Numbered from the stretch's first letter, positions 29,691 to 41,950 are shown. The stretch is 64,000 nucleotides of DNA from Pseudomonas fluorescens (GCF_001623525.1 NZ_CP015225.1:5344501-5408500), one strand, 5' to 3'. A program made the numbers and translations. Notes: generated from the letters alone by a model not told the origin.

Positions 29691-30851
29691 TCAAACAGCC
29701 ACCGCCGCCAAGCGTCGTTGTCGATGAATAAAGAACAAGGCCGTCAATACCGTGAGGCCGCCGACAGCGGCCCCCGTCCACGGCAAGTCCGCCAGATCAG
29801 CCCCACTGGCCACCACCAGCCCACCGATCCATGCTCCGGCCGCGTTGCCGAGGTTGAAGGCGCTCTGGTTCAAGGTCGAGCCGAGGTTCGGCGCCTCAAA
29901 GGCCTGGTCGATGATCAGCAATTGCAGGATCGGGCACAAGGCGAAGGCGAAAATACCCCACAACACCAGGGTGATTGCCGCCGGAATCACCGACTGGCTG
30001 GTCTGGCTGAACGCGGCGAGCACCAGCACCACGGCCAGGGCCATGCCTACCAGCGAGGGCAGCAGGCGCCGGTCGGCCAGGCGTCCGCCGAGGAAGCTGC
30101 CCGCCGTCAGGCCGACCCCGAACAACAGCAGCATGACGGTGATGCCATGGGGGCTGACGCCGGTGATGTCTTGCAGGATCGGCGCGATGTAGGTGAATAC
30201 GCTGAACAGGCTGGTGGAGGCCAGCACGCTCATGCCCAGGGCCAGCAATACGTTGGCCTTGCCCAGGACCTTGAATTCGCTGGCCAGGTTGGCTTTGTCC
30301 ATGGGGATGTCCTTGGGCAGCCAGACCCATTGGGCAATGGCGGCGATTACGCCGATCACCGACACCGCCCAGAAGGTCGAGCGCCAGCCGGCGTATTGGC
30401 CCAAGGCTGTGCCCAGCGGTACGCCCAGCACATTGGCCAGGGTCAGGCCGGTGAACATCATCGCAATCGCCTGGGCCCGTTTGTTCGGCGCCACCAATCC
30501 GGCCGCCACCACCGAACCGATGCCAAAGAAGGCGCCGTGACACAGCGCGGTGATGACCCGGGCGGCCATCAGCGTGGCGTAGTTCGGCGCCAGGGCGCAG
30601 AGCACGTTGCCGAGGATGAACATCAGGGTCATGCCCAACAGCGTGGCCTTGCGTGGCATGTTGGCGGTGCCAATCGCCAGGATGGGCGCGCCGAACACCA
30701 CGCCCAGGGCGTAGCCAGTGATCAGCAGCCCGGCCTGGGGAATGCTCACGGCCAGGTCACGGGCGACATCGGGCAATAGGCCCATGATGACGAATTCAGT
30801 CGTGCCGATGCCGAAAGCGGCGACGGCCAAAGCAAGCAAGGCGAGTGGCAT
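29691..30851 (-). CDS. MFS transporter, AraJ/YdhP-like (DHA1 family)
   Basis: A 386-residue protein with 12 predicted helices. It opens LALAVAAFGIGTTEFVIMGLLPDVA split by the typical loop, with the motif-C-like GALCHGAFFGIGSVVA-type helix and RAQAIAMMFTGLTLANVLGVP. Such proteins export sugars or drugs; the substrate here is unknown. It is a single-gene unit, divergent from the EamA gene. Confidence 0.9.
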   Translation of the reverse strand: MPLALLALAVAAFGIGTTEFVIMGLLPDVARDLAVSIPQAGLLITGYALGVVFGAPILAIGTANMPRKATLLGMTLMFILGNVLCALAPNYATLMAARVITALCHGAFFGIGSVVAAGLVAPNKRAQAIAMMFTGLTLANVLGVPLGTALGQYAGWRSTFWAVSVIGVIAAIAQWVWLPKDIPMDKANLASEFKVLGKANVLLALGMSVLASTSLFSVFTYIAPILQDITGVSPHGITVMLLLFGVGLTAGSFLGGRLADRRLLPSLVGMALAVVLVLAAFSQTSQSVIPAAITLVLWGIFAFALCPILQLLIIDQAFEAPNLGSTLNQSAFNLGNAAGAWIGGLVVASGADLADLPWTGAAVGGLTVLTALFFIHRQRRLAAVAV

Positions 30852-31045
30852 GCGCAGGGTCTCTGTCTGTAGTCTTGACGCTCTGATCAGGCATACGCAT
30901 GCCGGCGTCCTGGTTCGAACGAACAGGACAGCAGCAGAATTATTGGAATAGGCTTATGCGCAACTGAGTGCGGCGTGGTCGCTAGCAGTATAAACGGCTG
31001 CCGATGGATGGCGAATCAATTCTCTGAATGGATAAGGAGCGTGCC

Positions 31046-31879
31046 GTGCTTGCAACGGCCTTGGTGTTGGTAGCGGCGCTGTTGCATGCGGCATGGAATA
31101 CGCTGATCAAGTTCAGCGGCGAGCGTTTGCTGGTGGTGGCTTGCATGGACAGCGTTGCGTTGCTGTTCGTCGCCTTGGCCCTGGGCTTCGTGGCACTGCC
31201 GCCGTTGGCGATCTGGCCGTGGATCCTGGCTTCGGCGGCGTTCGAGCTGCTCTATCGCTATTTGCTGATCCAGGCGTATCGGGTCGGCGACCTGGGGTTG
31301 GTCTATCCGCTGATGCGCGGCCTGTCGCCGCTGGTGGTGCTGGCCCTGACTTTCATCTTTGCCGGTGAAGCGCTGACCACCCAGCAAATCTTCGGCATCC
31401 TGCTGATCCCGTTCGGCATGCTCTGCCTGTTATGGCAGGGAGGTGGCGGGGCGCGGTTGCCCTGGTCGATGCTGCCGGTGGTGGCGCTGATCGGCCTGTG
31501 CATCGGTTGCTACACCTTCATTGACGGCCATGCCTTGCGACGCTGGTCCCATCCGTTGGATTACCTGGTCTGGGTCACGCTGCTCAGCGCCTGGCCATTC
31601 CCGTTGCTGGCGTTGGTAGGCAAGCGGCCGGCGTTCATGCGGTTCTGGCGTGAGCAGTGGCGGCTGGGGTTGGCGGTCGGATTCTGCGTGTTATTCAGCT
31701 ACGCTCTGGTGCTGTGGGCCATGCAACTGGGCTCGATCGCCGAAGCGGCGGCCCTGCGGGAGATCAGCGTGATCCTGGTGGTGCTGTTCGGCATGCGTTA
31801 CTTGAAAGAACCTTTTGGTTTGCCGCGGCTCTTAGCCTGCGGGCTGGTGTTGGTTGGCATGCTGGTGATGAAGTTCTGA
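31046..31879 (+). CDS. EamA/DMT family transporter
   Basis: A 277-residue membrane protein with two EamA halves and ten predicted helices (ALLHAAWNTLIKFSGER, YPLMRGLSPLVVLAL, AALREISVILVVLFG). GTG 31046 is chosen because AAGGAGC lies six bases before it; an in-frame ATG at 31028 would add six hydrophilic residues. The substrate is unknown. The MAPEG gene follows 52 bases downstream in the same direction. Confidence 0.85.
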   Translation: MLATALVLVAALLHAAWNTLIKFSGERLLVVACMDSVALLFVALALGFVALPPLAIWPWILASAAFELLYRYLLIQAYRVGDLGLVYPLMRGLSPLVVLALTFIFAGEALTTQQIFGILLIPFGMLCLLWQGGGGARLPWSMLPVVALIGLCIGCYTFIDGHALRRWSHPLDYLVWVTLLSAWPFPLLALVGKRPAFMRFWREQWRLGLAVGFCVLFSYALVLWAMQLGSIAEAAALREISVILVVLFGMRYLKEPFGLPRLLACGLVLVGMLVMKF

Positions 31880-31931
31880 CCGGCGCCCGAACTCGCGATT
31901 TTCTATAAAACTCAAAGAAGGAACTGCGTCA

Positions 31932-32315
31932 ATGACGGTTGCCCTGTGGTGTATTTTGATTGCCTTTCTCCTGCCTTACCTGTGCGTCGCCATTGCCAAG
32001 ATCGGTGGAAGATACAGGCTGGCAGATAACCACGACCCTCGGGACTTTCTGGACACACTCGAAGGCGCTCCCCGGCGGGCATACGCGGCGCAACTGAACA
32101 GCTTTGAAATCAGCCCGTTTTTTGCCGCCGCCGTGATCGTCGCGCACCTGGCCGGCAATGCCGAGCTGGTGACCATCAATGTGCTGGCGGTGCTGTTCAT
32201 CACCAGTCGCCTGCTCTACATCATTTGCTATCTGGCTGACTGGGCGATTCTGCGTTCGCTGGTGTGGTTCGTGGGGGTGGGGTTGGTGTTGAGTTTCTTC
32301 TTCGTTTCTGTCTGA
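31932..32315 (+). CDS. MAPEG family membrane protein
   Basis: A 127-residue protein with four helices and the MAPEG pattern: ADNHDPRDFLDTLEGAPRRAYAAQLNSFE-type loop (here spread over residues 32-60), then NVLAVLFITSRLLYIICYLAD. Bacterial MAPEG proteins are of uncertain function, with glutathione-dependent activity shown for some. AAGAAGGAA precedes the start. Confidence 0.9.
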   Translation: MTVALWCILIAFLLPYLCVAIAKIGGRYRLADNHDPRDFLDTLEGAPRRAYAAQLNSFEISPFFAAAVIVAHLAGNAELVTINVLAVLFITSRLLYIICYLADWAILRSLVWFVGVGLVLSFFFVSV

Positions 32316-32351
32316 ACCTGGCGGCGGAATCCCGGAGTCGGTGCTGGCCCC

Positions 32352-32376
32352 ATCGCGAGCAAGCTGGCGATGGGGC
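32352..32376. repeat. Solitary degenerate REP
   Basis: A single arm reading CATCGCGAGCAAGCTGGCGATG, close to the GTGGGAGC-type REP core but without a partner arm. It lies between the convergent MAPEG and mltA genes. Confidence 0.6.
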
Positions 32377-32396
32377 CGACACAGTCAGCCCATTCC

Positions 32397-33584
32397 CTAG
32401 GGATTGGCGGTAACCGTATTCGCCACCTGTGGTACTTGCGGCAACGCCATGCCCTTGGGCCAGAACATCCAGATCTGCCCCTGTTGCTTCATGTCCCCGG
32501 CCAGTTGTCCGGCCGCCTCGCCTGTGCCCCAGAACAAGTCCGCCCGCACTTCGCCGGCAATTGCACCGCCAGTGTCCTGGGCGGCGACGGGCCGGTTCAA
32601 TGCGCTGCCGTCGGGTCGGGTGGTGGATAGCCAGAGCAGGCTGCCCAGCGGAATTACCTTGCGGTCCACCGCCACGCTGTAGCCGGCTGTCAGCGGTACA
32701 TTCAGCGAGCCTCGCGGTCCTTCGTTGCTGTCGGGGTTACGGTTGAAGAACACGTAGCTGGGGTTGCTGCCCAGCAATTCGGGAATACGGTTCGGGTGGG
32801 CCTTGGCCCAGGCACTGATGGCGCCCATGGTCACGTCTTCTTTCTTCAACTCGCCCTGTTCAACCAGCCAGCGCCCGATGGGACGGTAAGGGTGGCCGTT
32901 CTGGTCGGCATAACCGATGCGCAGCTGGCGGCCATCGGCGAGTCGAATGCGTCCCGAACCCTGGATTTGCAGGAATTGCAGGTTCATGGGGTCGGTCAGC
33001 CAGGCGATGATCGGTGCCTTGACGCCGTTGGTTTCGATGGTGGCCGCGTCGTCGTATGGCTTGAGCACGCGCCCTTCGAGGCGGCCACGCAGGCGTTTGC
33101 CCTTGAGTTCAGGGTAAATGCTGTCCAGCGACACAATGATCATGTCCTCCGGCACACCGTAGACAGGGATATTCGCCGTGGCGGTCTGGGTGAGGCTGCC
33201 GGGGTAGACCGGCTCGTAGTAGCCGGTAATCAGGCCATTGGGGCTGTTGTCCCCCGAGCGCAGGCCATAGACGTCCAGGTTCTGTTTCAGGAAATTGCGT
33301 ACATCCTGTGCGGTTTGCGGCACATTGGCCGCCGCCGCGCAGGTCGGCCCCCAGTTCGCGTCGGCCTTGAGCCGGGTGCAAGCGCTGCGCCAAGAACCGA
33401 ACCCGGCCAGCAGGTCTTCATCGGACACCGCCGGCAAGGCCTCCCACGGTACGCTGACATAGGTGGCGAGGGCGTGGGTCTGAGGTTCTTCGACCTTTTC
33501 GCCGCGATTGCAACCGGCCAACAGTGCGATCAGCGGTAGGGTCAACGCCAGGCCTTTGTGCCAGGTCTTGAAGCGGCTGTTCAT
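32397..33584 (-). CDS. mltA: Membrane-bound lytic murein transglycosylase A
   Basis: A 395-residue lipoprotein (lipobox LLAGC near residue 25) that cleaves peptidoglycan glycan strands to 1,6-anhydromuropeptides. The MltA domain has ITGYYEPVYPGS and LQIQGSGRIRLADG; the C-terminal 3D domain has AAQDTGGAIAGEVRADLF with the catalytic Asp. The start at 33584 places the signal peptide correctly; a longer frame extends to 33854. Confidence 0.95.
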   Translation of the reverse strand: MNSRFKTWHKGLALTLPLIALLAGCNRGEKVEEPQTHALATYVSVPWEALPAVSDEDLLAGFGSWRSACTRLKADANWGPTCAAAANVPQTAQDVRNFLKQNLDVYGLRSGDNSPNGLITGYYEPVYPGSLTQTATANIPVYGVPEDMIIVSLDSIYPELKGKRLRGRLEGRVLKPYDDAATIETNGVKAPIIAWLTDPMNLQFLQIQGSGRIRLADGRQLRIGYADQNGHPYRPIGRWLVEQGELKKEDVTMGAISAWAKAHPNRIPELLGSNPSYVFFNRNPDSNEGPRGSLNVPLTAGYSVAVDRKVIPLGSLLWLSTTRPDGSALNRPVAAQDTGGAIAGEVRADLFWGTGEAAGQLAGDMKQQGQIWMFWPKGMALPQVPQVANTVTANP

Positions 33585-33711
33585 GAAGATTTCCCTTGCA
33601 GTCATTCGAACGCTGTCTAGGGCGCCTGAATAACCCGTATTGTTGATAAGGCCATTGGTCTTTGCCGATGACCCGAGGATACTAACCGCCGTTTCCTGCC
33701 CCGAGGCCAAG

Positions 33712-34161
33712 ATGTTTGTAAAACGATTTTCCATGGCAGTGCTGGCTTGCCTGATGTTGTCCGCCTGTGGCGGCGTCGATCCCAATTCTCCCCTTGGCCA
33801 GCGCAAGGCGATCTTCAAGCAGATGCTCAAGACCAACGAAGAATTGGGCGGCATGTTGCGTGGCCGGGTCCCGTTCGATGGCCCACGATTTGCCGAAGGC
33901 GCGGCGCAACTGGATCAACTCTCCCATGAGCCGTGGAAACATTTCCCGCAAGTGCGCGAGCAAGACCACACCAGCGCCCGGGATGAAGTCTGGCAAAAGC
34001 AGGCGCGTTTCCAGGAAATGGCCCGCCACCTTGAAGCCGCCACCGGTGAATTGGTGACCGCCAGCAACGTTCAACCCTACAAGGCCAGTTACTTGGGGCC
34101 GGCGGTGCAAAAGGTCGAAGATGCGTGCAGCGCCTGCCATAAAGAGTTTCGCGATCATTGA
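33712..34161 (+). CDS. Class II (c556-type) cytochrome c lipoprotein
   Basis: A 149-residue protein with a lipoprotein signal (LMLSAC, Cys about residue 19) and a four-helix-bundle layout. It ends with a single C-terminal haem motif CSACH, as in cytochrome c' and c556. The mature chain would be membrane-anchored on the periplasmic side. Its redox partner is unknown. Divergent from mltA. Confidence 0.87.
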   Translation: MFVKRFSMAVLACLMLSACGGVDPNSPLGQRKAIFKQMLKTNEELGGMLRGRVPFDGPRFAEGAAQLDQLSHEPWKHFPQVREQDHTSARDEVWQKQARFQEMARHLEAATGELVTASNVQPYKASYLGPAVQKVEDACSACHKEFRDH

Positions 34162-34169
34162 ATGAAAGC

Positions 34170-34223
34170 AGCTTCAAGCTTCAAGCGGCAAGCTCAAAGC
34201 TCCACACTTGCAGCTTGCAGCTG
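34170..34223. repeat. AGCTTCAAGC-type inverted repeat, copy 1
   Basis: A run of CTTCAAGCTTCAAGC followed by GCAGCTTGCAGCTGCT. It is related to the longer element at 55547-55624 and reaches the end of the DUF1090 gene. It is a Pseudomonas-style intergenic palindrome distinct from the REPs. Confidence 0.65.
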
Positions 34224-34619
34224 CTACTGATCCAACTCATCCACCGCTTCCTGCAGTTCCTTGCGGGAGGCTGCCAGCTTGTCCTTGCGTTTGTTGATCC
34301 GCTCGGCGTCGCCTTTCTTCATGGCCTTTTCCAGGTCGGCCTGACGCCGACTGACCTCGTGCTTGGCATCGAGCACCTTGTTTTCACGCTCCTTGCGCAA
34401 GGACGCATCGGTGCAATGGCTGGTGACTTCGTCCAGCGCCGTTTCCAGGCCTGCCTGCTGGTCCTGGTTGCCACGGGACTTGGCCAGTTCGATCTGGTTG
34501 ATGATGCCCTGGCGCTTGGCCGCGCAACCGGTGAGCTCCGGGGTTTGCTCGTCCGCCATCAAGGGGGCGGCCATGGCACTGCATAAGACCAGCAGGGCAA
34601 CGGGGGACAGGAAATTCAT
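34224..34619 (-). CDS. DUF1090 (YqjC-like) periplasmic protein
   Basis: A 131-residue protein with a signal peptide (ending MAAPLMADE), two conserved Cys (GCAAKR, SHCTD) and a long charged coiled coil (KVLDAKHEVSRRQADLEKAM). This is the DUF1090 pattern, known from E. coli YqjC. Function unknown. It stands alone between the cytochrome gene and ligB. Confidence 0.88.
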   Translation of the reverse strand: MNFLSPVALLVLCSAMAAPLMADEQTPELTGCAAKRQGIINQIELAKSRGNQDQQAGLETALDEVTSHCTDASLRKERENKVLDAKHEVSRRQADLEKAMKKGDAERINKRKDKLAASRKELQEAVDELDQ

Positions 34620-34709
34620 AGCAACTCCGTAAAAAATCTCGAGCGGTCGGTACAGATGCGCTGTTGGAACGCATGCTTGCCCCTTGGGTTCAACCGCACA
34701 GGGCCCGGA

Positions 34710-37210
<2,501 letters not shown>

Positions 37211-37228
37211 CTTCACTGAGGATCCCCT

Positions 37229-37354
37229 GTGGCGAGGGAGCTTGCTCCCGCTGGGTTGCGAAGCAACCCCAACTAACCAACCAGGCAACCCAATACTCCT
37301 GAGGGTTGCAGGGGGGGCGCTTCGCACCCCAGCGGGAGCAAGCTCCCTCGCCAC
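37229..37354. repeat. REPIN (GTGGCGAGGGAGC type)
   Basis: Inverted arms lie between the convergent LysE-family and metK genes. The inner flanks also pair (GGTTGCGAAGCAACC near the left arm). Confidence 0.92.
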
Positions 37355-37371
37355 AGGGTTATCTTTGGCAC

Positions 37372-37414
37372 AAAAAAAGCCCCTGGAGACCCAGTCGCCA
37401 GGGGCTTTTTCTTT
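37372..37414 (-). terminator. Rho-independent terminator for metK
   Basis: The stem AGCCCCTGG/CCAGGGGCT with a GAGACCCAGTCG loop is flanked by A7 on the left and T5 on the right. On the minus strand it follows the metK stop by about 12 bases. Confidence 0.9.
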
Positions 37415-37425
37415 ACGCGCCGGTA

Positions 37426-38616
37426 TTACAGGCCGGCAGCGGCGCGCAGGGCGTCGGCGCGGTCGGTTTTTTCCCAGGTGAACGTGGTGAAGGTATCGTC
37501 ACCCACGGTCTTGGTCTGCGGCGTACGACCGAAGTGGCCATAGGCGGCAGTGTCCTGGTACATCGGGTGCAGCAGGTCGAGCATGGTGGTGATGGCGTAT
37601 GGACGCAGGTCGAACACTTCACGGACCAGGTTGATGATCTTGTCATCACCGATCTTGCCGGTGCCGAAGGTATTCAGCGAGATCGACGTAGGCTGGGCCA
37701 CGCCAATGGCGTAGGACACCTGGATCTCGCAACGCTCGGCCAGGCCGGCGGCGACGATGTTCTTGGCGACATAACGGCCGGCGTAGGCCGCCGAGCGGTC
37801 AACCTTCGATGGGTCCTTGCCGGAGAACGCGCCGCCGCCGTGACGGGCCATGCCGCCGTAGCTGTCGACGATGATCTTGCGACCGGTCAGGCCGCAGTCG
37901 CCCACCGGGCCGCCGATGATGAACTGGCCAGTCGGGTTGATGTGGAACTGGGTGTCCTTGGACAGCAACTCGGCAGGCAGCACGTGCTTGACGATCAGCT
38001 CCATCACGCCTTCGCGCAGGTCTTTGTAGGACACGTCAGGGTTGTGCTGGGTCGACAGGACCACGGCATCGATACCCACCACCTTGCCGCCTTCGTAACG
38101 GCAGGTCACCTGGGACTTGGCGTCCGGGCGCAGCCAAGGCAGCAGGCCGGATTTGCGGGCCTCGGCCTGACGCTGGACCAACTGGTGCGAGAAAGTGATC
38201 GGGGCCGGCATCAGCACGTCGGTCTCGTTGCTGGCGTAGCCGAACATCAGGCCCTGGTCGCCGGCGCCCTGGTCTTCAGGCTTGGCCCGATCAACGCCTT
38301 GGTTGATGTCGGGAGACTGCTTGCCAATGATGTTCATCACGCCACAGGTCGCGCCGTCGAAGCCGACGTCGGAGCTGTTGTAGCCAATGCCGAGGATCAC
38401 GTCGCGGACGATCTGTTCCAGGTCGACCCAGGCCGACGTGGTGACTTCGCCGGCGATGATCGCCACGCCCGTTTTCACCAGAGTCTCGCACGCCACGCGG
38501 GCGAACTTGTCTTCAGCAATGATGGCGTCCAGCACCGCATCAGAAATCTGGTCGGCGATTTTGTCCGGATGCCCTTCAGACACGGACTCGGAGGTGAAAA
38601 GGGAGTATTCGCTCAT
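37426..38616 (-). CDS. metK: S-adenosylmethionine synthetase
   Basis: A 396-residue enzyme making SAM from methionine and ATP. It has the start [19 protein letters not shown], the loop [12 protein letters not shown], and the ATP-binding [16 protein letters not shown], all at usual positions. The gene begins 19 bases after the stop of the ArsR-methyltransferase gene on the same strand, so both are likely cotranscribed. Confidence 0.97.
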   Translation of the reverse strand: MSEYSLFTSESVSEGHPDKIADQISDAVLDAIIAEDKFARVACETLVKTGVAIIAGEVTTSAWVDLEQIVRDVILGIGYNSSDVGFDGATCGVMNIIGKQSPDINQGVDRAKPEDQGAGDQGLMFGYASNETDVLMPAPITFSHQLVQRQAEARKSGLLPWLRPDAKSQVTCRYEGGKVVGIDAVVLSTQHNPDVSYKDLREGVMELIVKHVLPAELLSKDTQFHINPTGQFIIGGPVGDCGLTGRKIIVDSYGGMARHGGGAFSGKDPSKVDRSAAYAGRYVAKNIVAAGLAERCEIQVSYAIGVAQPTSISLNTFGTGKIGDDKIINLVREVFDLRPYAITTMLDLLHPMYQDTAAYGHFGRTPQTKTVGDDTFTTFTWEKTDRADALRAAAGL

Positions 38617-38635
38617 CTCGATGTTTTCCTACAAG

Positions 38636-39631
38636 TTACCGTTGGTGAGTGTCGCCAGTCGGCCGCTGAAAGTGGCGAACCTGGATCTGGAAACCATTGC
38701 GTAAGCCTACATAGAGGCTTTCCCCGGGCACGAGGCCCGCAGCGGTGGCCCAGCGGGCCAGGTCGTCCTGTTCGAATCCGAGCCAGAGATCGCCACAGGC
38801 CTCCCTGGCCCAGCTCTGGTTGTGACTGCATAACTCCGTCACCAGCAGGCTGCCGCCCGGTTGCAGCAGGCCGGCCATGTGCCTGAGTGCATCGGCCGGC
38901 GCGGCGAAATGATGCAGCACCATGTTCAATACCACGCAATCGGCCTGCAAGCTCATGCCATCCAATGCATCGGCCAGTTGCAGGCTGACATTAGCCAGGG
39001 TCTCGCGTTCACACACCTGGCGCGCCAGTTCAAGCATGGCCGGGCTGTTGTCCAGCGCCGTCACCTGGCTGAAACGCTGCGCCAGTTCCGGCAGGAAAGC
39101 ACCATCACCGGGGCCGACTTCGATCGCCGTGGCCGTGGCTTCGAAGCTTAGTTTGTCGAGCAGTGCCACGACGCTTTCGCGGTATTGCGGCAGACCGGCG
39201 ATCAGGTCTTGCTGGGCGCGAAATTTCTCGGCGACCCGGGCGAAAAAGTCCTGGCTGGCGGCGGCCCGTTGCCCGTGTACCTGGGCGATGCGAGCCTGCA
39301 CGTCCGTCGGCAGGTTCAGCGTGTCCACTTCGTCCAGCAGCGCGGCGTGCAGCTTGCCGCCCAGCAGGTCGGTGTGGGGCAGGGCGCGGCGATAGAAAAT
39401 GGCGTTGCCTTCCCGGCGGGTCGCCACCAGGTCCGCTTGGGCCAAGACCTTGAGGTGGTGGCTCATGCCGGACTGGCCGATGCCGAAGATCTGCGCCAGT
39501 TCCAGCACGCCGAACGAGTCGTTGGCCAGGGCGCGCAATACATTGAGCCGCAACGGATCGCCGCCGGCCTTGCAAAGGGCCGCCAGCTCATCGCAGTCGT
39601 CATGGCGAATGGAAGGCGCAGGTAAGTTCAT
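38636..39631 (-). CDS. ArsR-family regulator fused to a SAM-dependent methyltransferase domain
   Basis: A 331-residue fusion. Residues about 10-100 are an ArsR winged helix (FGVLELAQIFGIGQSGMSHH, LKVLAQADLVATRREGN), lacking the ELCVCDL cysteines of metal sensors. Residues about 145-325 are a class I methyltransferase with motif I EVGPGDGAFLPEL. Its place ahead of metK suggests control of SAM/methionine metabolism, as for SahR-type ArsR regulators (inference). The ATG at 39631 has no clear ribosome site and overlaps the stop of a seven-codon mini-ORF. Confidence 0.88.
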   Translation of the reverse strand: MNLPAPSIRHDDCDELAALCKAGGDPLRLNVLRALANDSFGVLELAQIFGIGQSGMSHHLKVLAQADLVATRREGNAIFYRRALPHTDLLGGKLHAALLDEVDTLNLPTDVQARIAQVHGQRAAASQDFFARVAEKFRAQQDLIAGLPQYRESVVALLDKLSFEATATAIEVGPGDGAFLPELAQRFSQVTALDNSPAMLELARQVCERETLANVSLQLADALDGMSLQADCVVLNMVLHHFAAPADALRHMAGLLQPGGSLLVTELCSHNQSWAREACGDLWLGFEQDDLARWATAAGLVPGESLYVGLRNGFQIQVRHFQRPTGDTHQR

Positions 39632-39651
39632 AGTGCGGCAGTCTGTTTCAT
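39628..39651 (-). other. Seven-codon mini-ORF overlapping the ArsR-methyltransferase start
   Basis: On the minus strand, ATG at 39651 encodes MKQTAAL and ends in a TGA that overlaps the regulator's ATG (ATGA). The start region is a tandem duplication: CTGCCCCACTATGAA and CTGCCGCACTATGAA occur 20 bases apart. It could couple translation of the regulator. Neither ATG has a good ribosome site, so which start is used is open. Confidence 0.45.
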
Positions 39652-39691
39652 AGTGGGGCAGTCTAGTGAGGGGTTTGGATCACCGCAAGTT

Positions 39692-39715
39692 CAATATCAA
39701 AAAGTTTTGATATTG
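39692..39715. promoter_or_regulatory. 24-bp palindrome between the ArsR-methyltransferase gene and tkt
   Basis: Perfect 11-base arms, CAATATCAAAA and TTTTGATATTG, are separated by two bases. It lies 61 bases before the regulator start and about 210 before tkt. Size, symmetry and AT-rich content fit an ArsR-family operator, most likely autoregulation of the regulator-metK unit. The call rests on symmetry and position. Confidence 0.75.
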
Positions 39716-39923
39716 CTGGATAAATGGCACTTCCCAGCCTGTGCTTGACTCTACAAGCCATCAGCGGAAAGGTTTCACCTGGTGAATGCGACTTTATCTG
39801 CCGGAAAAACGCCCAAGGATGACTATCTGTCATTGCCCCGGGGCGGGTGGGTGAGGGAAAATGCTCGCCTTTTTTCAGTTCCATTTTATTCATTCTCGAT
39901 TCAATACCCGCAGGAGAACAGCG

Positions 39924-41921
39924 ATGCCCAGCCGTCGTGAGCGTGCCAATGCCATTCGTGCCCTCAGCATGGATGCCGTGCAGAAAGCCAACAGCGGCCA
40001 TCCCGGTGCCCCCATGGGTATGGCGGATATCGCCGAGGTGCTTTGGCGCGACTACCTCAAGCACAGCCCGAGCAACCCAGCCTTCGCCGACCGTGACCGT
40101 TTCGTACTGTCCAACGGTCACGGCTCGATGTTGATCTACTCGCTGCTGCACTTGACCGGCTACGACCTGTCGATCGATGACCTGAAAAACTTCCGTCAAC
40201 TGCACAGCCGCACCCCGGGCCACCCGGAATACGGCTACACCCCAGGCGTGGAAACCACCACCGGTCCATTGGGCCAGGGCTTGGCCAACGCCGTGGGTTT
40301 TGCATTGGCAGAAAAAGTCCTGGCGGCGCAATTCAACCGCCCCGGCCATAACGTCGTCGATCACCATACCTACGTATTCCTGGGTGATGGCTGCATGATG
40401 GAAGGCATTTCCCATGAAGTCGCCTCCCTGGCCGGCACCCTGGGCCTGGACAAGCTGATTGCTTTCTACGACGACAACGGCATCTCCATCGACGGCGAAG
40501 TCGAAGGCTGGTTCACCGACGACACCCCCAAGCGCTTCGAAGCCTACAACTGGCTGGTGATCCGCAACGTCGACGGCCACGACCCGGAAGAGATCAAGAC
40601 CGCCATCGAGACGGCCCGCAAAAGCGCCCAGCCGACCCTGATCTGCTGCAAGACCACCATCGGTTTCGGCTCGCCGAACAAGCAAGGCAAGGAAGACTGC
40701 CACGGCGCGCCATTGGGTGCCGAGGAAATCGCCCTGACCCGTGCCGCGTTGAAGTGGAACCATGGCCCGTTCGAAATCCCGGCCGACATTTACGCCGAAT
40801 GGGATGCCAAGGAAAAAGGTCGCGCGGTCGAAGCCGAATGGGATCAGCGTTTCGCCGCGTATTCCGCCGAATTCCCTGAACTGGCCAATGAACTGGTGCG
40901 TCGCCTCAGCGGCGAGCTGCCGGCCGACTTCGCCGAAAAAGCCTCGGCGTACATCGCTGAAGTCGCCGCCAAGGGCGAAACCATCGCCAGCCGCAAGGCC
41001 AGCCAGAACACCCTGAACGCCTTCGGCCCGTTGCTGCCGGAACTGCTGGGCGGTTCGGCCGACCTGGCCGGTTCCAACCTGACCCTGTGGAAAGGCTGCA
41101 AAGGCGTCAGCGCTGAAGATGCCAGCGGCAACTACATGTACTACGGCGTTCGCGAGTTCGGCATGAGCGCGATCATGAACGGCGTGGCGCTGCACGGCGG
41201 CCTGGTGCCTTACGGCGCGACCTTCCTGATGTTCATGGAATACGCCCGCAACGCCGTGCGCATGTCGGCGCTGATGAAAAAACGCGTCCTGTATGTGTTC
41301 ACTCACGACTCCATCGGCCTGGGTGAAGACGGCCCGACTCACCAGCCGATCGAGCAACTGGCGAGCCTGCGTTGCACGCCGAACCTGGACACCTGGCGCC
41401 CATGCGATGCCGTGGAATCGGCGGTGGCCTGGAAATACGCGATCGAGCGTAACGACGGCCCGTCGGCGCTGATCTTCTCCCGCCAGAACCTGCAGCACCA
41501 GAACCGTGATGTCGACCAGATCGGCGACATCGCTCGTGGCGGCTATGTGCTCAAGGACTGCATCGGCGAGCCTGAGCTGATCCTGATCGCCACCGGTTCC
41601 GAAGTCGGCCTGGCCGTCCAGGCCTACGACAAGCTGACCGGGCAGGGCCGCAACGTGCGCGTAGTGTCCATGCCTTGCACCAGCGTGTTCGATGCCCAGG
41701 ACGCCGGCTACAAGCAAGCGGTGTTGCCGCTGCAGGTCAGTGCACGGATCGCCATCGAGGCTGCCCATGCCGATTACTGGTACAAGTACGTGGGCCTGGA
41801 AGGTCGCGTGATTGGCATGACCACCTACGGCGAATCGGCGCCTGCGCCAGCGCTGTTCGAGGAATTCGGTTTCACCCTGGAAAACATCCTGGGTCAGGCT
41901 GAAGAGTTGCTGGAAGACTGA
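39924..41921 (+). CDS. tktA: Transketolase
   Basis: A 665-residue thiamine diphosphate enzyme of the pentose phosphate pathway. It shows [33 protein letters not shown] His loops, the ThDP motif GDGCMMEG to DDNGIS, and [19 protein letters not shown] 39924 has CAGGAG upstream and matches the family start ([17 protein letters not shown]); a longer frame begins at 39861. It is the first of a tkt-epd-pgk-fba series in one direction. Confidence 0.97.
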   Translation: MPSRRERANAIRALSMDAVQKANSGHPGAPMGMADIAEVLWRDYLKHSPSNPAFADRDRFVLSNGHGSMLIYSLLHLTGYDLSIDDLKNFRQLHSRTPGHPEYGYTPGVETTTGPLGQGLANAVGFALAEKVLAAQFNRPGHNVVDHHTYVFLGDGCMMEGISHEVASLAGTLGLDKLIAFYDDNGISIDGEVEGWFTDDTPKRFEAYNWLVIRNVDGHDPEEIKTAIETARKSAQPTLICCKTTIGFGSPNKQGKEDCHGAPLGAEEIALTRAALKWNHGPFEIPADIYAEWDAKEKGRAVEAEWDQRFAAYSAEFPELANELVRRLSGELPADFAEKASAYIAEVAAKGETIASRKASQNTLNAFGPLLPELLGGSADLAGSNLTLWKGCKGVSAEDASGNYMYYGVREFGMSAIMNGVALHGGLVPYGATFLMFMEYARNAVRMSALMKKRVLYVFTHDSIGLGEDGPTHQPIEQLASLRCTPNLDTWRPCDAVESAVAWKYAIERNDGPSALIFSRQNLQHQNRDVDQIGDIARGGYVLKDCIGEPELILIATGSEVGLAVQAYDKLTGQGRNVRVVSMPCTSVFDAQDAGYKQAVLPLQVSARIAIEAAHADYWYKYVGLEGRVIGMTTYGESAPAPALFEEFGFTLENILGQAEELLED

Positions 41922-41950
41922 TCCGCAAACAGGTTGTCTGTTCTGTCGCC

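Noticed and set aside
38636..39631. Metal-sensing arsenic regulator
   Set aside because: The cysteine metal box is missing, there are no ars genes nearby, and the protein carries a methyltransferase domain next to metK.
39663..41768. 701-codon minus-strand ORF opposite tkt
   Set aside because: It is a shadow frame of transketolase with no domain content.
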